From RXIX01 sp003989075 (GTDB lineage: Bacteria > Pseudomonadota > Gammaproteobacteria > Competibacterales > Competibacteraceae), in contig JAKOYN010000137.1 in the NCBI GenBank assembly GCA_029780415.1, positions 1 to 17,630 of the forward strand: a DNA stretch of 17,630 nucleotides. The letters are read 5' to 3'. Positions 6,686-15,956 of this stretch are shown piece after piece. The notes beneath the pieces were generated by a model. The model saw nothing but the letters and a program-made list of their open reading frames with translations. It did no database searches and had not been told where the DNA came from. Numbering within the stretch: the stretch's first letter is position 1; each line of letters begins with the position of its first letter. The position numbers and the translations under genes were made by a program.

Positions 6686-8371
6686 CTACTCGCTGCCCGG
6701 CCAAGCCGCCAGCAACAACCCGGCGCCCAGCCCACCCAGCAGCCAGCTCAGCGGCGGCATCTGCCATAGATTGGTAGCGTGCTGGGCATCAAGACCAAAC
6801 AGCAGCACCGCGCCGACAATCAGCGCCGCGCCAACCGTAGCATGAAAACTGCGCCGGTTGGCGTGCCGCAGTTCGCGGCGCAGTTGCTCCATCTCCTGCT
6901 TGTGCAACTGCACGGTGATCTCGCCGCTGCTGCCGCGCCGCAACAGGTTATGCAGCAGCGTCGGCAGATCCGGCGTCTGATCAGCCCAGCGCGGCAACTG
7001 GTAGCTGATCCGCTTGAACACCGCGCGTGGCCCGACCCGGTCACGCATCCAGTTTTCCAGGAACGGCTTGGCGGTCTTCCACAGATCCAGCTCGGGATCG
7101 AGCTGCCGGCCCAGACCTTCAATATTCAACAGGGTTTTCTGCAGCAGCACCAGTTGCGGCTGCACTTCCATATTGAAGCGGCGCGCAGTCTGGAACAGGG
7201 TCAGCAGGAAACCACCGAAGGAAATATCCTTAAGCGGTCGGTCGAAAATCGGCTCGGACACGGTGCGAATCGCCGATTCAAACTCATCGACCCGGGTCTC
7301 GGCCGGCACCCAGCCCGATTCAATATGCAGCTCAGCCACCCGCCGGTAATCGCGGTGGAAAAAGGCCAGGAAGTTCTCGGCCAGATAATGCTGATCAGTG
7401 GGACTGAGGGTGCCGATGATGCCAAAATCGACCGCGATATAGCGCGGATCGGCAGGATCTTCAGCATTGACGAAGATGTTGCCGGGGTGCATGTCAGCGT
7501 GGAAAAAGCTGTCGCGGAATACCTGAGTGAAGAAAATCTCCACACCACGCTCGGACAGTTTTTTCAAATCAACACCGCGCCGGTGCAGTTCAGCAATATC
7601 ACCCACCGGCAGGCCATGGATCCGTTCCATGACCAGCACTTCGCGGCGGGTTTCCGGCCAGAACACCTCAGGCACATACAGGATCGGCGAATCCTTGAAG
7701 TTATGCCGCAACTGGCTGGCATTAGCGGCCTCGCGCACCAGATCGAGTTCGTCGATGATGGTCTTTTCGTACTCGCGCACCACTTCCAGCGGCCGCAGGC
7801 GGCGCCCTTCCTTCCAGTAGCGCTGGGCCAGGCTGGCAATCAGGTAAAGCAGCTCGACGTCGCGGCGGATGGTTTTCTCGATGCCGGGACGCAGCACCTT
7901 GACCACTACATCGCGCCCGTTGTGCAAGCGGGCGGTATGCACCTGGGCAATCGAGGCCGAGGCCAGCGGCTGCGGGCTGAATTCAGCAAACATGCTGTCG
8001 AGCGGCTGCCCGTAGGCTTTCTCGACAATCATCCGCGCCTGAGCACCGGGAAAGGGCGGCACGCGATCCTGCAGCCTGGCCAGTTCCAGGGCGATGTCGT
8101 CGGGCAGCAGGTCGCGCCGGGTCGAGAGCATCTGGCCAAACTTGACGAAAATCGGCCCAAGGTCCTCCAAGGCCAGGCGAATGCGCGCGCCGCGCGACAG
8201 CTCCAGTTGCTGGCGCGGCACCCAGTTCCAGGGCAGCAGATGACGCAGGAAGGCAACCGGACGGAACAGGTGCGTGGCCAGGATGATCTCATCCAGGCCA
8301 TGGCGCACCAGCACGCGGTTGATGTGCAGCAGGCGCAGCAGTTGGGCAGGACCAAACATCCGTTGACTCAT
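6686..8371 (-). CDS. ubiB: Ubiquinone biosynthesis atypical kinase/ATPase UbiB
   Basis: ADCK/COQ8-type atypical kinase needed for aerobic ubiquinone synthesis; thought to act as an ATPase helping the membrane Ubi complex rather than as a protein kinase. It has 561 residues. Visible: KxGQ motif FVKFGQMLSTR (75-85), the Ala-rich loop PLASASIAQVH (135-145), Lys158 (VVVKVLRPG), the catalytic loop HADMHPGNIF (291-300), DFG (315-317), and two C-terminal membrane helices (about 510-530 and 540-557). The start at 8371 is 9 bp after ubiJ; a second ATG at 8359 is equally plausible, as neither has a strong ribosome site. It is the last gene of the hslV-ubiB run and converges on yajL. Confidence 0.96.
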   Translation of the reverse strand: MSQRMFGPAQLLRLLHINRVLVRHGLDEIILATHLFRPVAFLRHLLPWNWVPRQQLELSRGARIRLALEDLGPIFVKFGQMLSTRRDLLPDDIALELARLQDRVPPFPGAQARMIVEKAYGQPLDSMFAEFSPQPLASASIAQVHTARLHNGRDVVVKVLRPGIEKTIRRDVELLYLIASLAQRYWKEGRRLRPLEVVREYEKTIIDELDLVREAANASQLRHNFKDSPILYVPEVFWPETRREVLVMERIHGLPVGDIAELHRRGVDLKKLSERGVEIFFTQVFRDSFFHADMHPGNIFVNAEDPADPRYIAVDFGIIGTLSPTDQHYLAENFLAFFHRDYRRVAELHIESGWVPAETRVDEFESAIRTVSEPIFDRPLKDISFGGFLLTLFQTARRFNMEVQPQLVLLQKTLLNIEGLGRQLDPELDLWKTAKPFLENWMRDRVGPRAVFKRISYQLPRWADQTPDLPTLLHNLLRRGSSGEITVQLHKQEMEQLRRELRHANRRSFHATVGAALIVGAVLLFGLDAQHATNLWQMPPLSWLLGGLGAGLLLAAWPGSE

Positions 8372-8380
8372 CCGGGTCGA

Positions 8381-8995
8381 TCAGGCCGGATCGCCCGGCA
8401 TCATCCGCTGGCGCAGGCGCGCAACGCGCGCCGCCAGACGGTCGGCATCCTCGCGCAGGATATCCACCTCACGCAGAAACTGCTCCAGCGCCGGCCGCGC
8501 CGGCAGCAACAGCGCCTCCTGCTGCAGGTATTCGCCACCATCATGCAGCAAAGTCGCCCCGCTGCTCGCGCCCCACTGGCGCAACCCGCGCCAGACACGC
8601 CCCAGTTGATGCGCGGCCGCATCGCCCAGCCAGCGGGAGAACTGCTCTTCCCAGTCGATATTCAGGCGCGCCAGCACAGCCTGAAAGGCACGCCCGGTGG
8701 CGGCATCGCCTTCGATGCTGACCCCGGGGTCACGCTGGCCGCGCCACTGCCGGGCCAGGGCCAGCGGCGTACCACGAATACGCACGGTCGGTTCACCGGC
8801 GTAATCCTCGGCCACGCGCAGACCGCCCGGCCCAGGAAACAGGTACAGACACAGACACAGACCCAGGCCCTGCAATTCGATGGCGATCACCGCACCGTCC
8901 AGCGCGGCCAGTTGAACCAGAATTTCAGGGTCCAGGCGCAGCACCTGGTTACAGGCGGTTTCCAGGCCAGCAGCCATGACCAGCGACGGTGTCAC
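8381..8995 (-). CDS. ubiJ: Ubiquinone biosynthesis accessory factor UbiJ (SCP2 domain)
   Basis: Lipid-binding accessory protein of the Ubi complex, thought to present hydrophobic ubiquinone intermediates to the hydroxylases and methylases. It has 204 residues: an N-terminal SCP2-like domain (about 10-110, with the core around VRIRGTPLALARQW and GVSIEGDAATGRAFQAVLARLNIDWEE) and a C-terminal helical region ending in a coiled-coil-like segment (FLREVDILREDADRLAARVARLRQRM). The start is GTG at 8995, supported by GAGG 8 bp upstream; an internal ATG at 8977 lacks one. It lies between ubiE and ubiB, the usual ubiE-ubiJ-ubiB order. A three-unit hexamer repeat (8845-8862) encodes part of a Leu-Cys stretch. 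Confidence 0.92.
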   Translation of the reverse strand: MTPSLVMAAGLETACNQVLRLDPEILVQLAALDGAVIAIELQGLGLCLCLYLFPGPGGLRVAEDYAGEPTVRIRGTPLALARQWRGQRDPGVSIEGDAATGRAFQAVLARLNIDWEEQFSRWLGDAAAHQLGRVWRGLRQWGASSGATLLHDGGEYLQQEALLLPARPALEQFLREVDILREDADRLAARVARLRQRMMPGDPA

Positions 8996-9033
8996 GCGGG
9001 ATTCCTCGGCGAAAGCGGTAGCCGCGACACAGC

Positions 9034-9783
9034 CTAGAACTTGTAGCCGCGGTGCACGGCAACGATACCGCCGCTCAGGTTGAAATATTCGCAGCGCTCG
9101 AAACCGGCATCTTCCATCATGCGCAACAGCGTCTCCTGATCAGGATGCATACGAATAGACTCGGCCAGATAACGGTAACTGGCGGCATCCTGGGCCACCA
9201 GCTTGCCGAGCAGCGGCAGCACTGCGAACGAATACAGGTCATAGGCCGGCTTCAGACCCGGCGCGACCGGCTGGGAAAATTCGAGAATGATCACCCGGCC
9301 ACCTGGCTTCAGCGCCCGATACATCGCCGCCAGGGCCTGCTCCTTGCGGGTGACATTGCGCAGACCAAAGCCGATGGTGATGCAATCGAAACTGTTGTTA
9401 CGAAACGGCAGTTGCTCGGCGTCGATCTGGGCATAAGCGATATTACCGATGGCGCCCTCATCGATCAGGCGCTTACGGCCTTCGCCCAGCATGCTGGCGT
9501 TGATATCGGACAGCACCACCAGCCCCTTCGGGCCGACCCGCGACAGCAGCCGGCTGCTCAGATCGCCAGTGCCACCGGCCAGATCCAGCACCCGTTCACC
9601 GGCCCGCACGCCGCTGACGCTGACCGCGAAGCGCTTCCATAGCCGGTGCACGCCCAGCGACATCAGGTCATTCATCAGGTCGTACTTGCCGGCGACCGAG
9701 TCGAACACGCCAGCAACCTTGCGTGCCTTTTCGCTGGCAGCCACCGTCTGGTAGCCAAAGTGGGTGGTTTCGGATTGATCCAT
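9034..9783 (-). CDS. ubiE: Ubiquinone/menaquinone biosynthesis C-methyltransferase UbiE
   Basis: SAM-dependent C-methyltransferase that methylates 2-octaprenyl-6-methoxy-1,4-benzoquinol (ubiquinone path) and demethylmenaquinol in organisms that have it. It has 249 residues, like E. coli UbiE (251). Visible: THFGYQTV(A)...KVAGVFDSVAGKYDLMNDLMSLGVHRLWK (7-50), SAM-binding LDLAGGTGDL (66-75), GFGLRNV, and the C-terminal LSGGIVAVHRGYKF. It lies 30 bp after DUF971 and 38 bp before ubiJ. No menaquinone gene is seen here, so the ubiquinone role is favoured by its ubi neighbours. Confidence 0.97.
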   Translation of the reverse strand: MDQSETTHFGYQTVAASEKARKVAGVFDSVAGKYDLMNDLMSLGVHRLWKRFAVSVSGVRAGERVLDLAGGTGDLSSRLLSRVGPKGLVVLSDINASMLGEGRKRLIDEGAIGNIAYAQIDAEQLPFRNNSFDCITIGFGLRNVTRKEQALAAMYRALKPGGRVIILEFSQPVAPGLKPAYDLYSFAVLPLLGKLVAQDAASYRYLAESIRMHPDQETLLRMMEDAGFERCEYFNLSGGIVAVHRGYKF

Positions 9784-9813
9784 GCTCGCGGGTACCTTGG
9801 AACGGTTGCGAAG

Positions 9814-10170
9814 TCAAGCCTGGCGCTGGTAACCGGCTGCGGCCAGGCGCTGTAAGTAATCCTGCCAGTTGTGCGCCTGGTTGACGCCCAGATCGTAGAA
9901 GATGTTCCAGGAATACAGGCCGGTGGCGTGGCCGTCGTCAAACACCAGCTTGACGGCATAGTGGCCGACCGGCTCGATGGCAGTAATGTTGACCTGTTCC
10001 TTGCCGGTGACCAGCTTGGCGCTGCCGGGACCGTGGCCACGCACTTCAGCCGAGGGTGAAAACACCCGCAGGTATTCGCAGGGCAGCTCGAAGCGGGCGC
10101 CATCCTCGAAGGCCACTTCCAGGATCCGCGAGGCTTGGTGCAATTTGATTTCAGTAGGACGGACAGACAT
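9814..10170 (-). CDS. DUF971 (gamma-butyrobetaine hydroxylase-like N-terminal) domain protein
   Basis: A 118-residue stand-alone DUF971 protein. Visible: PTEIKLHQASRILEVAFEDG (5-24), the hallmark LPCEYLRVFSPSAEVRGHG (29-47), and the C-terminal GHATGLYSWNIFYDLG (80-95). The same fold forms the N-terminal domain of gamma-butyrobetaine hydroxylase, where it binds zinc through three Cys and one His; here only one Cys is present, so that site is absent. In other bacteria DUF971 is found fused to Mrp/ApbC iron-sulfur carriers, hinting at a link to iron-sulfur work, but the function is not established. It lies 40 bp after hslU and 30 bp before ubiE. Confidence 0.88.
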   Translation of the reverse strand: MSVRPTEIKLHQASRILEVAFEDGARFELPCEYLRVFSPSAEVRGHGPGSAKLVTGKEQVNITAIEPVGHYAVKLVFDDGHATGLYSWNIFYDLGVNQAHNWQDYLQRLAAAGYQRQA

Positions 10171-10210
10171 GGCCAGGATCTCGCAATATCCAGCGTAAGG
10201 GTTTTGCGAC

Positions 10211-11545
<1,335 letters not shown>

Positions 11546-11584
11546 GACGAGGCTACCATCCACGGCTGAGGCGAAAACGGTACA

Positions 11585-11610
11585 GCGGGTACACGGCGCG
11601 CAACACCCGC
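11585..11610 (-). other. Hairpin in the hslV-hslU spacer
   Basis: GCGGGT (11585-11590) pairs with ACCCGC (11605-11610) across a 14-base loop, directly after the hslV stop codon. There is no T-run, so it is not a typical terminator. It could protect the hslV 3' end or tune hslU translation, but a 6 bp stem in GC-rich DNA may also be chance. Confidence 0.3.
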
Positions 11611-12168
11611 TCAGGCGCCCGCAAGTTCTTCGAGGGTCAGATTCTCGTTGGTGTATATGCAGATGCCTGCGGCGATTTTCAAGGCCTGTTCGACAATCGT
11701 GCGCGCATCAAGCGCGGTATGTTCGAGCAACGCCTGCGCGGCGGCCTGGGCATAGGCGCCCCCGGAACCAATCGCGGCCAGATCACGCTCTGGCTCGATC
11801 ACGTCACCGTTGCCGGACAGAATCAGGGTCGCGTCGAGGTCGGCGACGATCAGCAGCGCCTCCAGACGGCGCAGCAAGCGGTCGGTGCGCCAGTCCTTGG
11901 CCAACTCAACTGCGGCGCGGGTCAGGTTGCCGCCATGCTTTTCCAGCTTGCCTTCGAAGCGCTCGAACAGGGTGAAAGCGTCGGCGGTACCCCCGGCAAA
12001 ACCGGCAATTACCTTGTTCTGATAAAGCCGCCGCACCTTGCGGGCATTGCCCTTCATCACGGTATTGCCCAGGGTGACCTGACCGTCGCCACCGATCACG
12101 ACACGGCCATTACGGCGCACGGCCAGGATGGTGGTGCCATGCAGGGAATCCAGATTCGTTGAGTCCAC
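11611..12168 (-). CDS. hslV: ATP-dependent protease peptidase subunit HslV
   Basis: Threonine peptidase that forms the double-ring proteolytic core with HslU. I chose the GTG at 12168 with GAGG about 8 bp upstream, giving 185 residues. The mature N-terminal Thr is expected at Thr12 (HG|TTILAVRRNG), after an 11-residue propeptide; E. coli HslV loses only Met, but short propeptides occur in other HslV proteins. Visible: VVIGGDGQVTLGNTVMKGNARKVRRLY, AGFAGGTADAFTLFERFE, and the conserved AIGSGGAYAQAAAQAL. A sigma32-like promoter lies about 50-80 bases upstream, and the rimO terminator separates it from rimO. Confidence 0.96.
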   Translation of the reverse strand: MDSTNLDSLHGTTILAVRRNGRVVIGGDGQVTLGNTVMKGNARKVRRLYQNKVIAGFAGGTADAFTLFERFEGKLEKHGGNLTRAAVELAKDWRTDRLLRRLEALLIVADLDATLILSGNGDVIEPERDLAAIGSGGAYAQAAAQALLEHTALDARTIVEQALKIAAGICIYTNENLTLEELAGA

Positions 12169-12223
12169 GTTCGCGCCTCGCTGTAGTGCCGGGGATTGTA
12201 CACAATTCGCGTGTCCACGATGG

Positions 12224-12251
12224 ACATTGGGCCAGCGGCGCAATCATCAAG
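12224..12251 (-). promoter_or_regulatory. Candidate heat-shock (sigma32) promoter of hslVU
   Basis: On the minus strand, CTTGATG (12251-12245) and CCCAATGT (12231-12224) are 13 bases apart. This is close to the E. coli sigma32 consensus (CTTGAAA, 13-15 bases, CCCCATNT), and hslVU is a classical sigma32 operon. The predicted start of transcription is about 50 bases before the hslV GTG. A separate TACAAT (12200-12195) could be a sigma70 -10, but it has no -35 partner. Confidence 0.5.
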
Positions 12252-12261
12252 AGGTTTGCGC

Positions 12262-12298
12262 AAAAAAACCCCGGTTACAAGGGGGAATGGAACCGGGG
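12262..12298 (-). terminator. Rho-independent terminator of rimO
   Basis: On the minus strand, CCCCGGTT and AACCGGGG (12298-12291 and 12276-12269) form a perfect 8 bp stem with a 14-base loop, followed by seven T (12268-12262). It lies 132 bases after the rimO stop, so it should insulate rimO from hslVU. Confidence 0.88.
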
Positions 12299-12306
12299 TG
12301 AATGAT

Positions 12307-12373
12307 TGTCCGGTTAAGCTGACCGGACATAGCCCGCTCAGGGAGGGAAGCGGACAGGCGTAAGGGCTTACGC
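12307..12373. repeat. Three consecutive hairpins between rimO and its terminator
   Basis: TGTCCGGT/ACCGGACA (12307-12314 with 12322-12329, 8 bp perfect), CCGCT/AGCGG (12334-12338 with 12349-12353) and GCGTAAG/CTTACGC (12358-12364 with 12367-12373, two-base loop) follow one another. None has a T-run. With the terminator they form four stem-loops in about 110 bases of the rimO 3' region. They may stabilise the 3' end or be a decayed intergenic repeat. Confidence 0.5.
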
Positions 12374-12429
12374 TTGCAGAGTGAGAGTGGCGAAATCCGA
12401 AAAAGTTCACCGTTCAGCAGGGCGCTGGA

Positions 12430-13806
12430 TCAGGTCCGCGTCCGCCGCCGGGCTGGGTTGCGTCCAGGACGGCGCTGCCGCCTGGGCGGCGCGGCGCTCT
12501 CGGCATACAGGTCATGCTCGTCGGCATCAACCACCCGCACCGTGGCGAATTCCCCCACCGGCAGATGCGCACCATCCCCGATATACACCAGCCCGTCGAT
12601 CTCTGGCGCGTCGGCTGCGGAGCGGGCGATTGCCACGCCCTCGGCATCGATGGCGTCCACCAGCACAGATAAGCTGCGACCGATTTTGTTGTGCAGGCGG
12701 CGGGCACTGATCGCGGCCTGGCGTTCCATCAGGCGCGCCTGCCGTTCCTGCTTGAGCTCTTCCGGCACCGGATCAGGCAGGGCATTAGCCGGCGCGCCAG
12801 CCACCGGCGAATAGGTGAAACAGCCGACCCGGTCCAGTTCGGCCGCATCCAGGAAATCCAGCAGTTCGGCAAAATCGGCCTCGGTTTCACCGGGAAAACC
12901 GACGATGAAAGTGCTGCGCAGGGTCAGATCCGGACAGATCGCCCGCCAGCGCCGGATCCGGTCCAGACTGTCCTCGCTATTCGCCGGACGCTTCATCGCC
13001 TTGAGAATGCGCGGGCTGGCATGCTGCAGCGGCACGTCAAGATAGGGCAGCACCCGCCCTTCGGCCATCAGTGGCAGTACCGCATCGACATGCGGATAAG
13101 GGTAGACATAGTGCAGGCGCACCCAGACACCCAGTTCACCTAAGGCCATGGCCAAAGTCTGCATATCGGTCTTCAGCGGTCGGCCATTCCAGAAACCGGT
13201 GCGATAGCGCAGATCAACGCCATAGGCGCTGGTGTCCTGCGAGACCACCAGCAGTTCGCGCACGCCCGCCTGCACCAGATTGTGTGCTTCCTGCAGCACC
13301 TCACCGATAGGCCGGCTGACCAGATCACCGCGCAGATGGGGAATGATGCAAAAACTGCAGCGATGGTTGCAGCCCTCGGCAATCTTCAAATAGGCATAAT
13401 GGCGCGGCGTAAGCTTGATGCCCTGCGGCGGTACCAGGTCCATAAACGGGTCATGCGGGCGCGGCAACTGTTCGTGAACCGCCGCCATCACCTCGGCATA
13501 TGCATGTGGACCGGTCACCGCCAGCACACTTGGGTGTATCTCGCGCACCAGCTCGGCGCGCGCGCCCAGGCAGCCGGTGACAATCACCCGGCCATTGTCA
13601 GCCAGCGCCTCGCCGATCGCTTCGAGCGACTCGGCCACCGCGGCATCGATGAAGCCGCAGGTATTGACTACCACCAGATCGGCTGCCGCATAACTGGACA
13701 CGACCCGATAGCCTTCGGCGCGCAATTGGGTCAGGATGCGCTCGGAATCGACCAAAGCCTTGGGGCAGCCGAGACTGACGAAGCCGATTTTGGGGTCTTG
13801 ACTCAT
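12430..13806 (-). CDS. rimO: Ribosomal protein uS12 methylthiotransferase RimO
   Basis: Radical-SAM enzyme that adds a methylthio group to an aspartate of ribosomal protein S12. The ATG at 13806 gives 458 residues (E. coli 441); an upstream extension of 29 residues was rejected. Visible: N-terminal UPF0004 domain with auxiliary-cluster Cys14 (SLGCPKALVDSE), Cys50 (VVNTCGFI) and Cys79 (TGCLGAR); radical-SAM motif CNHRCSFC (Cys146, 150, 153); YLDVPLQHAS; STFIVGFPGETEADF; C-terminal TRAM domain ending near DADEHDLYAE. After that point, where the family usually ends, there is an Arg/Pro-rich tail (APPRRQRRPGRNPARRRTRT), perhaps helping binding to RNA or ribosomes. It is read divergently from rpmE2. 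Confidence 0.96.
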   Translation of the reverse strand: MSQDPKIGFVSLGCPKALVDSERILTQLRAEGYRVVSSYAAADLVVVNTCGFIDAAVAESLEAIGEALADNGRVIVTGCLGARAELVREIHPSVLAVTGPHAYAEVMAAVHEQLPRPHDPFMDLVPPQGIKLTPRHYAYLKIAEGCNHRCSFCIIPHLRGDLVSRPIGEVLQEAHNLVQAGVRELLVVSQDTSAYGVDLRYRTGFWNGRPLKTDMQTLAMALGELGVWVRLHYVYPYPHVDAVLPLMAEGRVLPYLDVPLQHASPRILKAMKRPANSEDSLDRIRRWRAICPDLTLRSTFIVGFPGETEADFAELLDFLDAAELDRVGCFTYSPVAGAPANALPDPVPEELKQERQARLMERQAAISARRLHNKIGRSLSVLVDAIDAEGVAIARSAADAPEIDGLVYIGDGAHLPVGEFATVRVVDADEHDLYAESAAPPRRQRRPGRNPARRRTRT

Positions 13807-13961
13807 AGGTAGTTCATCCGGGTACAGCAGCGCATACTTGCGGCTCCAGGCCAGAAAAGCTAGATTATACGGTTTATAAAGCCCGTCAGGCACTCGGCGC
13901 GCGCGCCCGCGACAGTGCGATACGGATCGGCCACGCAGTCTTGTTCAAGGTTCCGGCAGTC

Positions 13962-14207
13962 ATGAAGAAAGGCATCCATCCCGCGTACCGGGAAGTGATC
14001 TTCCAGGATATCTCCAGCGATTTCACGTTTCTGACCCGCTCCACCATCAGCACGCGGGAAACCATCCAGTGGACCGATGGCAAGGAATATCCGCTGATCA
14101 AGGTGGAAGTATCCAGCCACTCGCATCCGTTCTACACCGGCAAGCAGAAGATCGTTGATACCGCTGGCCGCGTCGACCGCTTCCGCCGCAAGTACGGCCT
14201 GTCCTGA
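13962..14207 (+). CDS. rpmE2: 50S ribosomal protein L31 type B (zinc-free)
   Basis: Type B L31, 81 residues from the ATG at 13962 (MKKGIHPAYREVIFQD). A TTG seven codons upstream is in frame but unlike the family. There are no cysteines, so it is the zinc-free C- form. Typical features are FLTRSTI, the central insertion with GKEYPLIKVEVSSHSHPFYTG, and VDTAGRVDRFRRKYG. In genomes with both forms the C- paralogue is made under zinc starvation through Zur. I see no Zur-type palindrome upstream, and as a neighbour of gltA it may be the only L31. A terminator follows 27 bases later. Confidence 0.96.
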   Translation: MKKGIHPAYREVIFQDISSDFTFLTRSTISTRETIQWTDGKEYPLIKVEVSSHSHPFYTGKQKIVDTAGRVDRFRRKYGLS

Positions 14208-14233
14208 ACGCACCTGCTGCTGGCAAGCAACCC

Positions 14234-14259
14234 AAAAGGCATCCCCGGGATGCCTTTTT
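14234..14259 (+). terminator. Terminator after rpmE2
   Basis: GGCATCC (14238-14244) pairs with GGATGCC (14248-14254), loop CCG, flanked by AAAA and TTTTT that extend the stem and give the U-tract. Confidence 0.9.
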
Positions 14260-14470
14260 GATGTCCCAAATGCCCGTTCCCGGGCCTGCTGCCAGCAAGA
14301 TTTTACGACAACGCAACATATGCTAAGGTAGCCGCGCCGAGGCAAAACGATTTCAAACACCGATGTTCGATGCGCGGAAAGTGCCGCTAGACGCCGGACT
14401 GACCACACCATCATAAACAGCGCCAGCCCGGCCCTTTTTGGTTCCCACCACCCACTCTGGAGGTTTACGA

Positions 14471-15757
14471 ATGGCCACGATTACCTTAAAGGACGATGTC
14501 ACGGGCAAGGAAGTCCAGATGCCGGTCCTGGAGCCCACGCACGGACAATCCGTAGTGGACATCGGCCGACTGTCCAAGGAATTCGGCTACTTCACCTACG
14601 ACCCGGGCTTCATGTCCACCGCCAGTTGCCAGAGCACCATCACCTATCTGGACGGCGACAAGGGCGAACTGCTGTATCGCGGCTATCCAATCGAACAACT
14701 GGCCGAGCAGTGCAACTTCCTCGAAGTCTGCTACCTGCTGCTCTATGGGGATCTGCCCAACGCCGAAAAGAAGCAGATTTTCGAAACCAGCATCATCCGG
14801 CACGACCGCATTCACGAAAACCTGCGCCGCTTCTTCCAGGGTTTCAACTACGACGCCCACCCGATGGCGATGATGACCGCCGCGGTCGGTTCGCTGTCGG
14901 CCTTCTATCATGACCGGCTCAATATCCGCGATGTCGAGCACCGCCTGGTCACCGCGCGTCGGCTGATCGCCAAGATGCCGACCATCGCGGCCGCCTGCTA
15001 CAAGCACAGCATCGGCGACCCAGCGGTCTATCCGCGCGATGATCTGAGCTACACCGGCAACCTGCTGTACATGATGTTCAGCCGCCCCGGCAAGCGCTAC
15101 GAGGTCAACCCAGTCGCCGAGCGCGCCCTGGACATCCTGTTCACCCTGCATGCCGACCACGAGCAGAACGCCTCGACCTCGACGGTGCGGCTGGCGGGCT
15201 CTTCCGGCTGCAATCCCTATGCGGCGATCGCCGCCGGTATCGCCTGTCTGTGGGGTCCGGCGCACGGTGGCGCCAATGAAGCCGTGATCCGCATGCTCGA
15301 CCAGATCGGCGATATCAAGAACGTCGATAGCTTCATGTCCAAGGTCAAGGACAAGAATTCTGGTGTGCGCCTGATGGGCTTTGGTCACCGTGTCTACAAG
15401 AATTTCGACCCGCGCGCCAAGATCATCAAAGATATCTGCCATCAGATACTCGAAAGCTTCGGCCACGATCCGCGTCTGGATCTGGCCATGCGCCTCGAAG
15501 AAATTGCCCTGAATGACAGTTACTTCGTCGAGCGCAAGCTGTACCCGAATGTCGATTTCTACTCCGGCATTATCTACAGTGCACTGAATATCCCGGTTGA
15601 AATGTTCACCGTGATGTTCGCCATCGCGCGCACTGCGGGCTGGATTACCCACTGGATCGAAATGATCTCTGAAAAGGATCAGAAGATCGGTCGTCCGCGG
15701 CAGTTGTATGTCGGCCCCGCGATGCGTGATGTTCTGCCCCTGAACGCGCGTCCGTAA
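14471..15757 (+). CDS. gltA: Citrate synthase (type II, gram-negative form)
   Basis: Condenses oxaloacetate and acetyl-CoA into citrate, the entry step of the TCA cycle. From the ATG at 14471, with TGGAGG at 14458-14463, it has 428 residues (E. coli 427). Catalytic residues by alignment: His265 (WGPAHGGANEA), His306 (GFGHRVYKNFDPRA) and Asp362 (NVDFYSG). The N-terminal beta domain, LEPTHGQSVVDIGRLSKEFG and YDPGFMSTASCQSTITYLDG, is that of the large hexameric, NADH-inhibited class. It stands alone between its own upstream region and a strong terminator. The 263 bp between rpmE2 and gltA hold the rpmE2 terminator and the gltA leader; no convincing promoter could be named. Confidence 0.97.
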   Translation: MATITLKDDVTGKEVQMPVLEPTHGQSVVDIGRLSKEFGYFTYDPGFMSTASCQSTITYLDGDKGELLYRGYPIEQLAEQCNFLEVCYLLLYGDLPNAEKKQIFETSIIRHDRIHENLRRFFQGFNYDAHPMAMMTAAVGSLSAFYHDRLNIRDVEHRLVTARRLIAKMPTIAAACYKHSIGDPAVYPRDDLSYTGNLLYMMFSRPGKRYEVNPVAERALDILFTLHADHEQNASTSTVRLAGSSGCNPYAAIAAGIACLWGPAHGGANEAVIRMLDQIGDIKNVDSFMSKVKDKNSGVRLMGFGHRVYKNFDPRAKIIKDICHQILESFGHDPRLDLAMRLEEIALNDSYFVERKLYPNVDFYSGIIYSALNIPVEMFTVMFAIARTAGWITHWIEMISEKDQKIGRPRQLYVGPAMRDVLPLNARP

Positions 15758-15781
15758 AACCGGCGCGCTCCGGCGCAACGG

Positions 15782-15815
15782 AAAAAGGGCGATCCCACAG
15801 CGGATCGCCCTTTTT
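15782..15815. terminator. Terminator after gltA, likely bidirectional
   Basis: GGGCGATCC (15787-15795) pairs perfectly with GGATCGCCC (15802-15810), loop CACAGC, between AAAAA (15782-15786) and TTTTT (15811-15815). It can end gltA on the plus strand and the convergent carboxypeptidase gene on the minus strand. Between it and 15957 are two shorter stems, GAAGTC/GACTTC (15856-15871) and GGTCC/GGACC, without T-runs. Confidence 0.92.
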
Positions 15816-15956
15816 CATGTCCCGATTCCGGTTCGGGGCCGGATTGAATACTGCAGAAGTCTTCCGACTTCAGGCCCGATTACACACCTCGTATTCCCCG
15901 GTACTGGAAAGGAAAGGTCCGTCCGGTGGACCGGATCGTGACAAAACCGGCATTCC

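Noticed and set aside
8845..8862. Three-unit hexamer repeat (ACAGAC) in ubiJ as a phase-variation site
   Set aside because: A six-base unit keeps the reading frame and three copies are few, so slippage would only add or remove a Leu-Cys pair.
13870..13960. Zur operator before the zinc-free L31 gene
   Set aside because: The A+T-rich stretch near 13862-13880 was examined, but no palindrome resembling a Zur box was found.
14208..14470. tRNA or riboswitch before gltA
   Set aside because: No cloverleaf or known riboswitch core was seen. The only clear structure is the rpmE2 terminator.
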